This document shows positions 48,136-57,330 of a stretch of 64,000 nt of DNA, piece after piece. Source of the stretch: Isoetes taiwanensis. Lineage: Eukaryota; Streptophyta; Lycopodiopsida; Isoetales; Isoetaceae. Within the stretch, counting starts at the first letter, position 1. Every line of letters begins with the position of its first letter. Where the stretch lies: contig JAJEKV010000105.1 of NCBI GenBank assembly GCA_021234155.1, positions 1,646,494 through 1,710,493 on the forward strand. Reading direction: 5' to 3'. A program made the position numbers and the translations under genes. A model generated the notes under the pieces. It was not told where the DNA came from. It was given only the letters and a program-made list of their open reading frames with translations, and ran no database searches.

Positions 48136-50177
48136 GTATATATATACAATTACTTAAGCACCCTCCTTGTTATGTAGAGATTGATGCGAACCGTTGAATG
48201 TGAAATCAAGCGGTCCTATAATCACGACCACCCCATCATTATCTAAGCACCCCCCTTATTATGTAGAGATTGATCCTGGCCCTCCAAATTTTGAGGTGGC
48301 ACAATTATGGCCATCAGATTTGATGGGGGCATGCATGGGCATGGATGGGGGCATGCACCACATCCCCGGGGCCGTTAGTTGAAGGGGAGGATAAATCCGG
48401 CCCTTGATTTTTTGTGAGGAAGGTGCCAAAAGTGAATTTGGTGTAGCAGATCTTTAGATTAGATCAAAAGGTGAGCATAAATCCTAGCCATTAACTTTTT
48501 AATATTAAATTGATTTTTTTTAAAGGAGGTGAGGTGGCACCCTCATTAATAAAAAAGGTAATGAGGTGGCAAAGCATTTATGAATGGACTTTTTAGGAAG
48601 CTTCCTTTTATTTAATCGCCTTCAAAGGCATGTAGCTTGTGGTAGAGGGGTTGGATGAAGGCAAGACCCATGCCATTCGATTCCTCTCATCGAGAGCTTT
48701 TCAATGAGTGGTGCTTTGGCAGTATTTTGTCGCAAGCTGTAGCCAACGTGATCGAATACTAAGAATCTTCTTGGAATCTTGAATTCCAAAAGAGTCTATG
48801 GTAAGTTGAGGGAATCTAGGAGAATCTTTATAGGATCCTAGGGATTCCAGAGGAATATCATGAGAATCTTAGAGAATCTATGGGAATCCCAAGAGAGCAT
48901 CTTTGAGAATGTAAGGGAATCTTGATAAAATCTTTAAGAACCTAAAGGAATCTTGATGGAATCTTGGGGAGTCTATAGAATATATGGGACCTAGAGGAAT
49001 CTCAAGAGAATCTATAGGAATCTCAAGCGTTTCCTTGGGAATCTAGGGAAATCTTCATCAAATCTTTAAGAACCTAGAGGAATCTTAATGAACTCTTAGA
49101 GAATCTAGAAGAATCTAGGAGAATCTTGATAGAATCTTGGAGAATCTAGAGGAATCTTGGGTTATTCCTTTGGAATCTAGGGGAATCTTTAGAGAATCTT
49201 AGGGAGTCACAAATGAATCTTTGGGTATCTAGGAGAATCTAAAGGCAGCTTTGTAAAATCTTTAAAAATATATGAAATTTTGATGGAATCTTGGCGAATC
49301 TTGTGGAATCCTAATAAAATCTAGGGGAATCTCCATAGAATCTTAAGAATCTATGGGAATCTTTGCAGAACATTAAGAATCTAAGAGAATCTTTGGGAAT
49401 CTAGGAGAATCTCAAGAGAATTTTTGGGAATCTAGGGGAATCTTCCTAAGTTTTTTGAGAATATAAGGGAATCTTGATGGAATCTTAGAGAATCTAAGAG
49501 AATCTTCATAGAATCTAGGAGAATCTTCATAGAATCCTGCGAAACCTAGAGGAATTATGGGATAATCTTTGGGAATCTAGATGAATCTTAGGGAATCTTA
49601 AGAGAATCTACAAAAATCTAGGAGAATCTAAGGAAATTGTCATAAAATCTTTAAGAATGTATGGGAATTTAGATAGAATCTTGGAGAATCTAAGGGAAGC
49701 TTAATAAAATCTATGGGAATCTCCATAGAATCTTAAGAATCTAGGGGAATCTTTGTAGAATCTTAAATAATCTAAGAGGAAATCTAAGGGTATCTATGGG
49801 AATCTTGGTGCAATTTTGGAAAATCTAGGGGAATCTTCATAGGATCTTAGAGAATATAGAGGAATCTCAAGAAAATCTTACGGATTCTAGGGGAATCTTC
49901 ATAGATTCTTGGGAAATTTAAGAGAATCTACATGGTTCAATAGAGAATCTTTGAGAATGTAAGAGAATCTAAGGGAATCTTGATAAAATCTTTAAGAACC
50001 TTGGGGAGTCTAGGGGAATCTTCATAGGGTCTAGGGGAGCTAGAGGAATCTCAAGAGAATCTATATGAATATCAAGTTTATCCTTTGGAAATCTAGGGGA
50101 ATATTCCTAAAATCTTTGAGAATTTAAAGTAATCTTGATGGAATCTTGGAGAATCTTCATAGAATCTTGGAGAATCT
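48136..50177 (+). mobile_element. TA-bounded element, copy 4, with long GAATCT array, cut by gypsy LTR
   Basis: It opens in TATATATATACAATTACTTA. Its first 90 bp are duplicated (AAGCACC-CCTT-TTATGTAGAG at 48156 and 48245). The head matches copy 1 phrase by phrase (GAGGTGGCAC, TTTAGGAAGCTTCC, CTCTCATCGAGAGCTTT). The array of GAATCT units runs from about 48765 to 50177 and stops where the gypsy LTR begins. Just before it, TTGATAGTACAAAAACTTG mirrors the far end of copy 1, so two elements may abut here. Confidence 0.6.
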
Positions 50178-51690
50178 TGTAACGTTCCACGTATTTATAC
50201 GGTATACGTATAAATATGCTGACACGTCACGGGCCGAGGATACGCCATCATGGGGGTATGTAACCTACGGAGTTAACCATACAGGATTAATTTAGCTATG
50301 CTAAATTAATAAGGGTTTAATTAAGGGTTAATTGCCTAATTAACTTAATTAAGCTAATTAATTAATTAGTTAAGTGACACCTGGCCAAACTCGATTGGCC
50401 AGAATGAGGATGCTAATCTGAGGCAGCAAATTGGATCCCTATCCCAATTTTGCCCCAAATCGAACCAAGGAGCAGGAGCAGTTGAGCGCCCAACCTATTT
50501 AAGCATGGAGATTCCACATGACAACGGTTCCAGTCGCAATTCGGGGTTAGTAAATAGGTTAACTTGGTATTTCTAGGGTGGCGCCTCCTCGTCGGGGCTT
50601 CTTTGTTGATCTTTTGCTGTTGAATAACCCTTGTTTGATAGTTAGAACTATTCTTAGTTCTTGATTATGTACTGTGATGGATGGATGTATCTTTAGTAGC
50701 ATCTCTGTTAGTTCTTCCAGAAAACAGGCATTAAGGGGGGTAGAGGCCTCTGTACCCTATGTTTATTTAGTATGCTTCTATTAGATCCAGTAATACCCAT
50801 TACTTATGTCTCACAAGACAAGATCCCACCGAAGCCATTTTGTGGAATCTACGGCATCATTGAAGCACCAGGGGGCCGTAGTGATGACGTGTGGGGTGGG
50901 GTCTCGCTTGAGCATAAAAGGCTACGGGGACTCCTATAGTGAGCTAGGCCTAACAGTCGGTCACGTAGAGGGCCGGGTATGGGTCTGACACTTCCTGGGT
51001 ACAGAGGTGTGACCCGAAGGGGGCATCCTGTATTTTGATGATAAAGTTAGGGGAGTAAGTCAGGTACGGAAGGAGGTGCTGAGGGATCTCCTCCTCTAGC
51101 TCACCCATGGATTCACTGCGACTCTGGAAGGGGACACTTCCCCGACCTGCCTCATCGGACCAGGGAGATGCAACCTGGAGTAGGCTCACGGGCTCACGGG
51201 CGCCATAGCTTGATTCAGCTCATCTGCAAAGTGTGCACAGGAGGGGCGGATGGAGTGGACAACCCTAGCCAATGTTCTATGCCAGCCAATGCCTTGTTAA
51301 GATTCGGTCTGCTGATCTCCTGAGACCTAGCCGTCAGTCGATCCCCATTGGAGTCTGAGCCGGGTAGAACCTTGGGTTTGGGATGTCTTCCTTAGTATTA
51401 GATGTATCTTCTCTATTGCCATTATTTGGATGGATGTGCCACCCTTCGTGGTGGTTATTTATTATATGATTATGCTGTGTGTTAACCTTGTATTCACGCT
51501 TCCACGACATAGGAGATCCATTGAAGGTATGGACCGAAATTACACCTCCGTGTCCTTCCCTTGGGTATCTGCTATGTGGGTAGTCCGAGGTAGACGGAGG
51601 GCCCTGCTCATGGCGAGTTGATTGCCATGGGAGGGGGAAGTTCCTGTATGTATACGTCCAGAGGGCCGTATATGTTTAGGGAGCGTCACA
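50178..51690 (+). repeat. 5' LTR (1513 bp) of histone-carrying gypsy element
   Basis: It starts TGTAACGTTCCACG, ends GGGAGCGTCACA, and is followed directly by the primer site. A TATA-like CTATTTAAGCATGG lies at about 50495, giving a plausible U3/R boundary. It shares blocks with 5081-7840 (GGGGGTAGAGGCCT; AGTGAGCTAGGCCTAA; GGGAGATGCAACC). The element inserted into a GAATCT array; its 3' LTR is outside the window. Confidence 0.8.
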
Positions 51691-51704
51691 GTGGTATCAG
51701 AGCC
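51691..51704 (+). promoter_or_regulatory. Primer binding site, initiator Met-tRNA
   Basis: GTGGTATCAGAGCC starts at the base after the LTR. TGGTATCAGAGC is the usual Met-tRNA primer site of plant LTR elements. Confidence 0.85.
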
Positions 51705-52405
51705 ATGGTTTTGGTTGACCGGAATCATAGCACTGACCAAATTCTAAACCGTTAGTTCGATAGTTATGTGGGAGTTTAAGTTTAGCTAAACTGCCTAACT
51801 TCTCAGTGATTTAGCCTTTATGCTAGGTTTGTGTAATAAATTGTTTGAGATTTAGGAAGTTTAGGGGTGAATTTGGTGTGGAAATGGTATAATTAGAAGA
51901 CCCAAGTTTAGATGGGCCGTGACATTTAGTGGGTAGCTCGGATGGAAGCGAAAATTGCTCCAACGTCTCCGGCACATCCCAAATACCCTAGGGGGCGCGT
52001 TTCCCGAGGCGAAGATGGCGACCCCAAGGCCAGAAGACAAAAGGTGCGCTGACATACATTTTTGGTTTTAGAATTGAAAGTTGAGCGCGTATTTGTGCCT
52101 CAGTGCACCTATACGGTTCCGCCGTATAAAATATGCGTAGTATAAAAGTAAACGTATAAAAAATAAAATAAAAAAGTTTAGTTTTAAACTTGTTTTTTTT
52201 TTTTTTTAAAGTGTGTTTTCTCTGACGCCTTCCTTCCGCCATAGCCGACGGACCCGAGCTCCAACGCCGCCATAGCTGACCTTACCTTGCACCCTGTTTA
52301 CACCTTAACACCCTGGTGCCTCCATATAGGGTCTAGCGCCAACCTAATTTTCTCCAAAGCGCCATACCTTTTACGGTAATAGTGTCTCACTGCCACTTGT
52401 TCACC
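51705..52405 (+). other. Leader of the gypsy element
   Basis: This is untranslated sequence between primer site and ORF1. It contains a T15 tract at about 52194 and a short duplicated phrase (TTCCGCCATAGCCGAC and ACGCCGCCATAGCTGAC at about 52235 and 52266). No ORF is supported. Confidence 0.5.
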
Positions 52406-53590
52406 ATGCCGCGTTTCAAGCTTACTGTCGATCTGAGAAACATGAATGTTTACCAGCTACTCATAGATCATCTTGGAGACGATAGCAATATGGTTCACCT
52501 TGTTCTAGACCTTCTTGTTACCCACTTTGCTGAGAACCGTAGGATCCCATATCCCATCTTCCATTTCTCGGAGCGGTTCCTTATGAAATTAAATGCGGCC
52601 AACGAAGTCTTATACTCGCTAGAAGCGGCGACCAAGCCTACACAATTGCTAAGTTCTACCGTAGGAGAACCCGGATGAAGACCCTATGGAGCTTACGCGT
52701 ATAGAAGCCGCAGAGGGTTATGGACCTTGCAAGGACGGAGGACCTTCAACAAATTGCTAGTGGTACCCCAAAGGAGAGAGCAGCGCGGTTCTACTATTTA
52801 GGGAGGGGCCATGTCCTTATGTATCTAGACCATTATAACCTTCCTCCTTTTTATTGGGATGAAGCTTCCAATAGTTTTGTGTTCGAGACTGTCTCACCTA
52901 ATTTCACACAGGATAGGATTGACATTATCGAGGTCGATATGCAAGCTCGACCGGGCCGCTACCATGCTGAAATAGCGTGGCGAATCCAGATCGCTATGAA
53001 ACGTGAGGCCGAAGCTGCTGAGAGAGAGGCTGCTATTAGAGCCGAGGAAGCTGCCCAAGCAGAGCGGGATGCGGTTCAGAATATAGTTCAAGAAGTGGAA
53101 GAGCAAGTGGCTAGACGCAAGAGGAAGTACACTAAGCCCAAGAAGGGAGGTGCCCATTACAAGACTAGGTTGCAACGTGATGCCGAAATTGGGAAGAACA
53201 CGGCCGCTGATCGTCGTGAGAGGATAGTACAGAAGGCCAGGCACCCTTCAACCACTGGTAAGACTTTACCACTAGTCAGACCGTCAGCCAAGCCGAAGAA
53301 GCCCCATAGGTATCGACCAGGCACTGTAGCCTTGCGCCAGATACGGAAATACTAGAAGTCTACTGAGCTCCTGATATGTCGGCTACCTTTTCACCTTGTC
53401 AGAGATTACAATAAGAATTTAAGGCGGACATGAGGTTCCAAGCCCTTGCCCTACTTGCTTTGGTGAGGCACAAGCCTTTCTTGTGGAAATTTTGGGTGAT
53501 GCGAACCTATGTGCCATCCACGCGAAGGGGGTGACAATTATGCCCAAGGATCTTCAACTGGCACGTAGAATTCGAGGGGATTTCAAGTAG
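52406..53590 (+). pseudogene. Retroelement ORF1: N-terminal domain, coiled coil, C-terminal histone H3
   Basis: The ATG at 52406 has a good context (CACCATGC). The frame runs to 52678, continues in frame 3 (DEDPMELTRIEAAEGY) and then in frame 1 from about 52720, so two single-base shifts are needed. Domains in order: an unknown region (YQLLIDHLGDD, VTHFAENRRIPYP); YYLGRGHVLMYLDHYNLPPF; a charged Ala/Glu coiled coil (KREAEAAEREAAIRAEEAAQ); a basic stretch; then histone H3. The H3 part has tail-like ARHPSTTGK, KKPHRYRPGTVALRQIRKY (53296-53352), [15 protein letters not shown], and [20 protein letters not shown], ending RIRGDFK at 53590. Breaks in it are TAG where H3 has CAG, one missing Arg codon after LPFH, and two frame changes. 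This resembles canonical H3 more than CENH3. Confidence 0.88.
53245..53590 (+). pseudogene. Histone H3 domain within ORF1
   Basis: H3 pairs with H4 to form the central tetramer of the nucleosome. Seen here are the end of the tail and the alphaN helix (KKPHRYRPG, 53296), alpha1 (STELLI-CRLPFHLVR), loop 1 (EFKADMRFQ, 53415), alpha2 (ALALLAL, then [15 protein letters not shown]), loop 2 and alpha3 ([20 protein letters not shown]). The whole histone fold is accounted for. The tail is short and divergent, with ARHPSTTGK in place of the canonical Lys9-Lys14 stretch. The source could be a host H3 cDNA captured long ago, since no introns interrupt it. Confidence 0.93.
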
Positions 53591-53828
53591 TTGTATGGAA
53601 TATATATGTAAACACTTTGTTTTGGAATATGGAATTATATTGTGTATTTAATGTTTTCTTTTTAATAAAAGTGTAAATTATTAAATAAATAATATTATTT
53701 ATTTTCCTGGGAAAACGTGTTAAAAATGACATCATCATGACTATAAGGTCACTTTTCAACCATTACGGTTTCATCTTGTTTCTTTTCCTTCCGCGCCTTT
53801 CCTCCTCCTCCCTTGTTCTTCGTCTGTG
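53591..53828 (+). promoter_or_regulatory. AT-rich spacer with AATAAA signals and a 22-nt perfect palindrome
   Basis: AATAAA lies within TTTAATAAAAG at about 53663. AAATAAATAATATTATTTAT, extended by TT, is a perfect palindrome at 53683-53704. The spacing allows a separate 3' end for an ORF1 transcript or a new promoter for ORF2; neither is proven. Confidence 0.4.
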
Positions 53829-55190
53829 ATGGATCGACCTACACTCCAACAATGGTACCTGGACGGTGAACATTGGGACCCTGAGGTTCCTTTTGAGACT
53901 CTGCACCCATACTTGCTCCAGCAAGTGGATCTTATCCACAACATGCAGGCACATCCTGACTATGGCCATTTCCTTGATTTCTTCTTTGAAGAAATCGTAC
54001 CTGAGTGTGTACTTAATGAGGCAGACTCCCAGTTGTACCTCAACTCCAACACTTTGATAGCAATGTTGGGAGATGATGAACATGCGCGGAATGTTCCCAA
54101 AGGTATCAGGAGAAGAGGAGAGGATCTTCCTATTCTTAGCATAGACGACGAGCTTTGCTATGAAGCTCGTTTTGCATTGGCAATAGTTATGGATCAGTAT
54201 ATAGATGATGTGCAGACACCCTCCGAGCAGAGTAGGACACCATTACCTTCTAACCTGGAGGATGATGACGTCGTCAATGAGAATGATTTCATTCGATGGA
54301 AGCAGTTAGCAATGGAGACACCGACACCCCGTGACCGAGCTCATAAGCTCGCCGGGCTAGATCTTTTACCCAGTATTCTCTTGCATGATCAGGAGTATCT
54401 TCTTCTAGAAGACATCATGTGGGCCTATCGAGTTATAGCCGACATCCGTAGCAAGCGTAAGACTGACTTCTTTTACGAACTTGTAGAGTTCTGTCAGGAC
54501 GATTTCGTGGATTTCACTACACCTATTATTGCTCCACCACAGGTCCACGATTTGCTTACTTTTCAGCCAGAGGAGATGGAGCCCGTTGACACCCTCCTAT
54601 TTCTATGTCAGTTCATGTTGCAGGATGCACCATCTCAACCCCCTGAAGAACATTTTGCTTCTACAGCACTACCTCCTCCTAGTAGCCAGCCCTTGCAGAT
54701 TACCATGGGAGAGGTAGATCAAGGTGAAGAAGACCTTTGTGATACCAAGGCGAGCCTTAGGGATGACCAAGAAGATGCGGAGCAGGAGCGGATAACCCTG
54801 AATTTGGAGAAGGAAATAGAAACTTCGGTAGACCCAGGGGTCAAGGCTATGGGAAATCAATTAACACGATTCTTCCTTTCTGCCTTCCGACAGGGTGAGG
54901 TTCTCTTCTTCTCCAAGCACATTGGGCCTCAGTCTGAAGCATCCTGGTGGGCACTTCGTGCATTGTCCACCTTATCTGGCCACAAGAAGATCGATTATCA
55001 TACTACCACTATCGTATTGGTCCGACGCAATCTTGCTCTTGCAGCATTAGGGGATATTGCAGGCTGGACCAATATGTGCCTCCTTGTTGCTGCATCTCTG
55101 GCAACTTTATTACCACCGGATGCAGCATCTCGAGCCGCCCTCTCTGCTAGTCCTAGCGCCACTTTAATGCGCTATCGACCGCCACCATAG
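53829..55190 (+). CDS. Retroelement ORF2, 453 aa, with possible H2B-like and H2A-like histone folds
   Basis: It is intact, with the ATG at 53829 (TGTGATGG). The protein is acidic with Pro-rich linkers (PSQPPEEHFASTALPPPSSQ). No known domain is certain. By eye, residues 29-94 resemble H2B: LLQQV, then 14 residues, then FLDFFFEEIVPE (compare H2B VLKQV and FINDIFEKLAQE), a short strand-helix LYLNSNTLIAML, and DDEHARNVPKG near the H2B alphaC position. Residues about 339-430 resemble H2A: GNQLTRFF, GHKK at about 385, IVLVRRN, ALGDI and LLPPD, in the order and roughly the spacing of H2A KK, IQLAVRN, LLGDV and LLPKK; alpha2 would be about eight residues short. The middle (about 95-335) is unassigned. 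Downstream of an H3-bearing ORF and upstream of gag, a chromatin-related role is plausible. Confidence 0.6.
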   Translation: MDRPTLQQWYLDGEHWDPEVPFETLHPYLLQQVDLIHNMQAHPDYGHFLDFFFEEIVPECVLNEADSQLYLNSNTLIAMLGDDEHARNVPKGIRRRGEDLPILSIDDELCYEARFALAIVMDQYIDDVQTPSEQSRTPLPSNLEDDDVVNENDFIRWKQLAMETPTPRDRAHKLAGLDLLPSILLHDQEYLLLEDIMWAYRVIADIRSKRKTDFFYELVEFCQDDFVDFTTPIIAPPQVHDLLTFQPEEMEPVDTLLFLCQFMLQDAPSQPPEEHFASTALPPPSSQPLQITMGEVDQGEEDLCDTKASLRDDQEDAEQERITLNLEKEIETSVDPGVKAMGNQLTRFFLSAFRQGEVLFFSKHIGPQSEASWWALRALSTLSGHKKIDYHTTTIVLVRRNLALAALGDIAGWTNMCLLVAASLATLLPPDAASRAALSASPSATLMRYRPPP

Positions 55191-55350
55191 CTGGATATGC
55201 CTATGGAAGAAGATGCGAGACCTAGTTCTTAGATATGATTTTGATAATTATAAATCTCTGTATTGTTTATAAATGTAATTATTGATTGGCATTTTTAATG
55301 AGCCATCAAATAATATAAACTATTTTCTATGCTTGATTGAACTATTGAAT
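55191..55350 (+). other. AT-rich spacer between ORF2 and gag
   Basis: It is rich in ATAATTATAAAT-type sequence. It resembles the ORF1-ORF2 spacer in composition. Confidence 0.4.
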
Positions 55351-56079
55351 ATGGTCTTAATTGTGACACCTTGCATATTATTAGCGGCGCTTATACCTTC
55401 TTATGTGTATATAGATGGTGTACGTAATGCCTTCTGGCATACCCCTTCGGACGCCGGCCGGTTGACGCCTGAGCAAGAGCTCATTATGATGAAGAGACAG
55501 TTGGGAGACCTTCAAGCATATGTCTTGAACACAAATCCTCCGCAGCTCACACCTGAGAACGGACCGGAGCTACCGCCTTTACCACCAAGCCCACCACCGT
55601 AGCAGCCACCGGCACCAGCACCCGTGCGCGGACACAAGAAACGCCATGCCAAGCGACGTAGAAGCCCTTCTACCGAGAGTGCTACATCTTCACAGACCAA
55701 CACGTCGGAATCCTCAGATTCATCCGCGTCATCTCATCGCCATGCCAGGGCGCATGACAAGGAATACCGTAAGACAGTGGACACAGCTATCACTAGCATC
55801 CAGGGCAGGTCTTAATGCTGAATCGTGGAATTTGGAAAGTCATATGGAATGACCGAGAAGGACACAGGTAAAGTCGCCACCACCAACCTCACAGGTGCCG
55901 CCAGAATCTAATCTGATGGAAGGGTTATGCAAAGGCAAAGCATTTGGACAGGAGCAGGTGCAAATTCAGGAAGTTTGCAAAAGCATTTAAATCACACTAT
56001 GTGCCGCACGCGCATAAGTGTCAGCAAATTCAAACCTTCTATAGGTTGGAGCAGAAAAGCATGTCAGTGCAGGCATATA
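55351..56079 (+). pseudogene. gag: gag, 5' part, interrupted by transposon
   Basis: The first ATG is at 55351; residues include LTPEQELIMMKRQLGDLQAY and a Pro-rich stretch. A TAG at 55600 sits where the next codons are CAG CCA CCG. The same frame then stays open to 55815 through a Ser/Arg-rich segment (KKRHAKRRRSP, SESSDSSASSHRHAR). 55816-55960 has no clear frame. 55967-56079 reads as capsid sequence (FRKFAKAFKSHYVPHAHKC, FYRLEQKSMSVQAY) and stops at the transposon boundary. Gag forms the particle in which reverse transcription occurs. The break is explained by the insertion, not by decay at this point. Confidence 0.75.
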
Positions 56080-56959
56080 CACAAGGCATCCTAACATTTA
56101 ACTGCCATAATTAACCACTAAGGAACCACTATACATATGGTTACTTATGCAAAAAATAATAATCTTAATAGAAACCACACATTGTAGTGGTTTTTATAAG
56201 TAGAGTGTAGTTTTTCATGCTGGTTTTTGTTGTAACATGGTTTATTTGAATTGATAATGGTTTCTAGCATGGTTTTCTTGTTAGTTTATTGATACAACAT
56301 GGGTTATTAAGTTGGTAATGGTTTATGGTATGGTTTTTCAATGCTAGATGATGATTTTCCACATTGGTTTTCTTTTTAGTATGGTTTACTAAAATTAGTG
56401 CAGTTTGCAAGGTGGTTTTTATGGCCAATATAAATATCTAGTGGTTATTCATGCTGGTTTTCTATTGCCAAATTGTCTACTAAAAATCGATTATGGTTTG
56501 TAGCATGGGTTTCCGTACCAATTTAATTTGCATGGTGGTCATTTATAATTCCCAAACAAAAGGGTGGTTATTCATAGTGCTTGTTCATAAACTTCAGTAG
56601 ATATTATGCATTCCATGATGTAAATTAAATTATTACTTAAAAAGTTGAGCATTGAACTGTAGGCTTCATGTTATTAGGTCATTTTAGTTAGTTTGGGCTT
56701 CGCAAATGTGGCTTATGGATCAAGGACAATCCAATTCACCACTTCGGGCAGGATGAGATTATACAATCTCACTGTGTTGCTTTAGGAACGTTATATGTTG
56801 AAACATCTCCTACCCTTAAAAGATACCATTTGCTGAAAATGTATACCATTTGGGCCGGTGCGAGGATCATGTTACGCCCAAATTTTGGCACACCAATTTT
56901 ATAAATACTTGACATGCATGTCTATTGTTGGCATAATATAATAGTTCAATGGTATGGCT

Positions 56960-57330
56960 GCCGTGAATATTTTATAATCTCATGACTCCTAATTTGCTCC
57001 TCAGGACTCGGTTAAATGCTTTCGCAAAATCGACGAAGCAGCAGAATAGTGCATTACCAATTCCTTTAGATCCTTCCATGACTATGCTTAAAGTGACTAG
57101 ATGATCCATGGTTAGATGATCATGATGAAAACCACTCTGTCCCCTGGCTCTGACATTTTTCCCTTACGCCCACTTATCTCTTTTCCAAGACTACCTCAAA
57201 GCGGTTTGACCAACACACTGTTCATCACCATGAGAGTTCTATTATCCTCAACAATTATATCCCACCCCCATTTGAGAAGCTCGATTGCCATATCTAGAGA
57301 ATATCGAACTTTTCCACTTGACATTGGTTA
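56960..57330 (-). pseudogene. Non-LTR reverse transcriptase fragment within the transposon
   Basis: On the minus strand several frames give RT sequence: NRTLMVMNSVLVKPL, QSGFHHDHLTMDHLVTL, then ALFCCFVDFAKAFNRVLRSK with the FVDFxKAF motif of LINE polymerases. It is full of shifts and stops and lacks the YADD region. It is an old LINE piece carried by, or inserted in, the CACTA-like element. Confidence 0.65.

Noticed and set aside
48765-50177. GAATCT array as a CRISPR or protein repeat
   Set aside because: Units are hexamers with 4-6 base linkers in a plant context, with no spacer structure and no open frame.
53245-53590. Calling the histone segment CENH3
   Set aside because: It has [15 protein letters not shown] and a canonical-length loop 1 (EFKADMRFQ). 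CENH3 usually departs from both.
53245-53590. H3 as a separate host retropseudogene inside the element
   Set aside because: The upstream frame is continuous with the coiled coil, and I see no poly(A) tail or target duplicate around it. Not fully excluded.
55512-55703. Minus-strand ORF rich in Gly
   Set aside because: It is the shadow of the Pro-rich gag segment.
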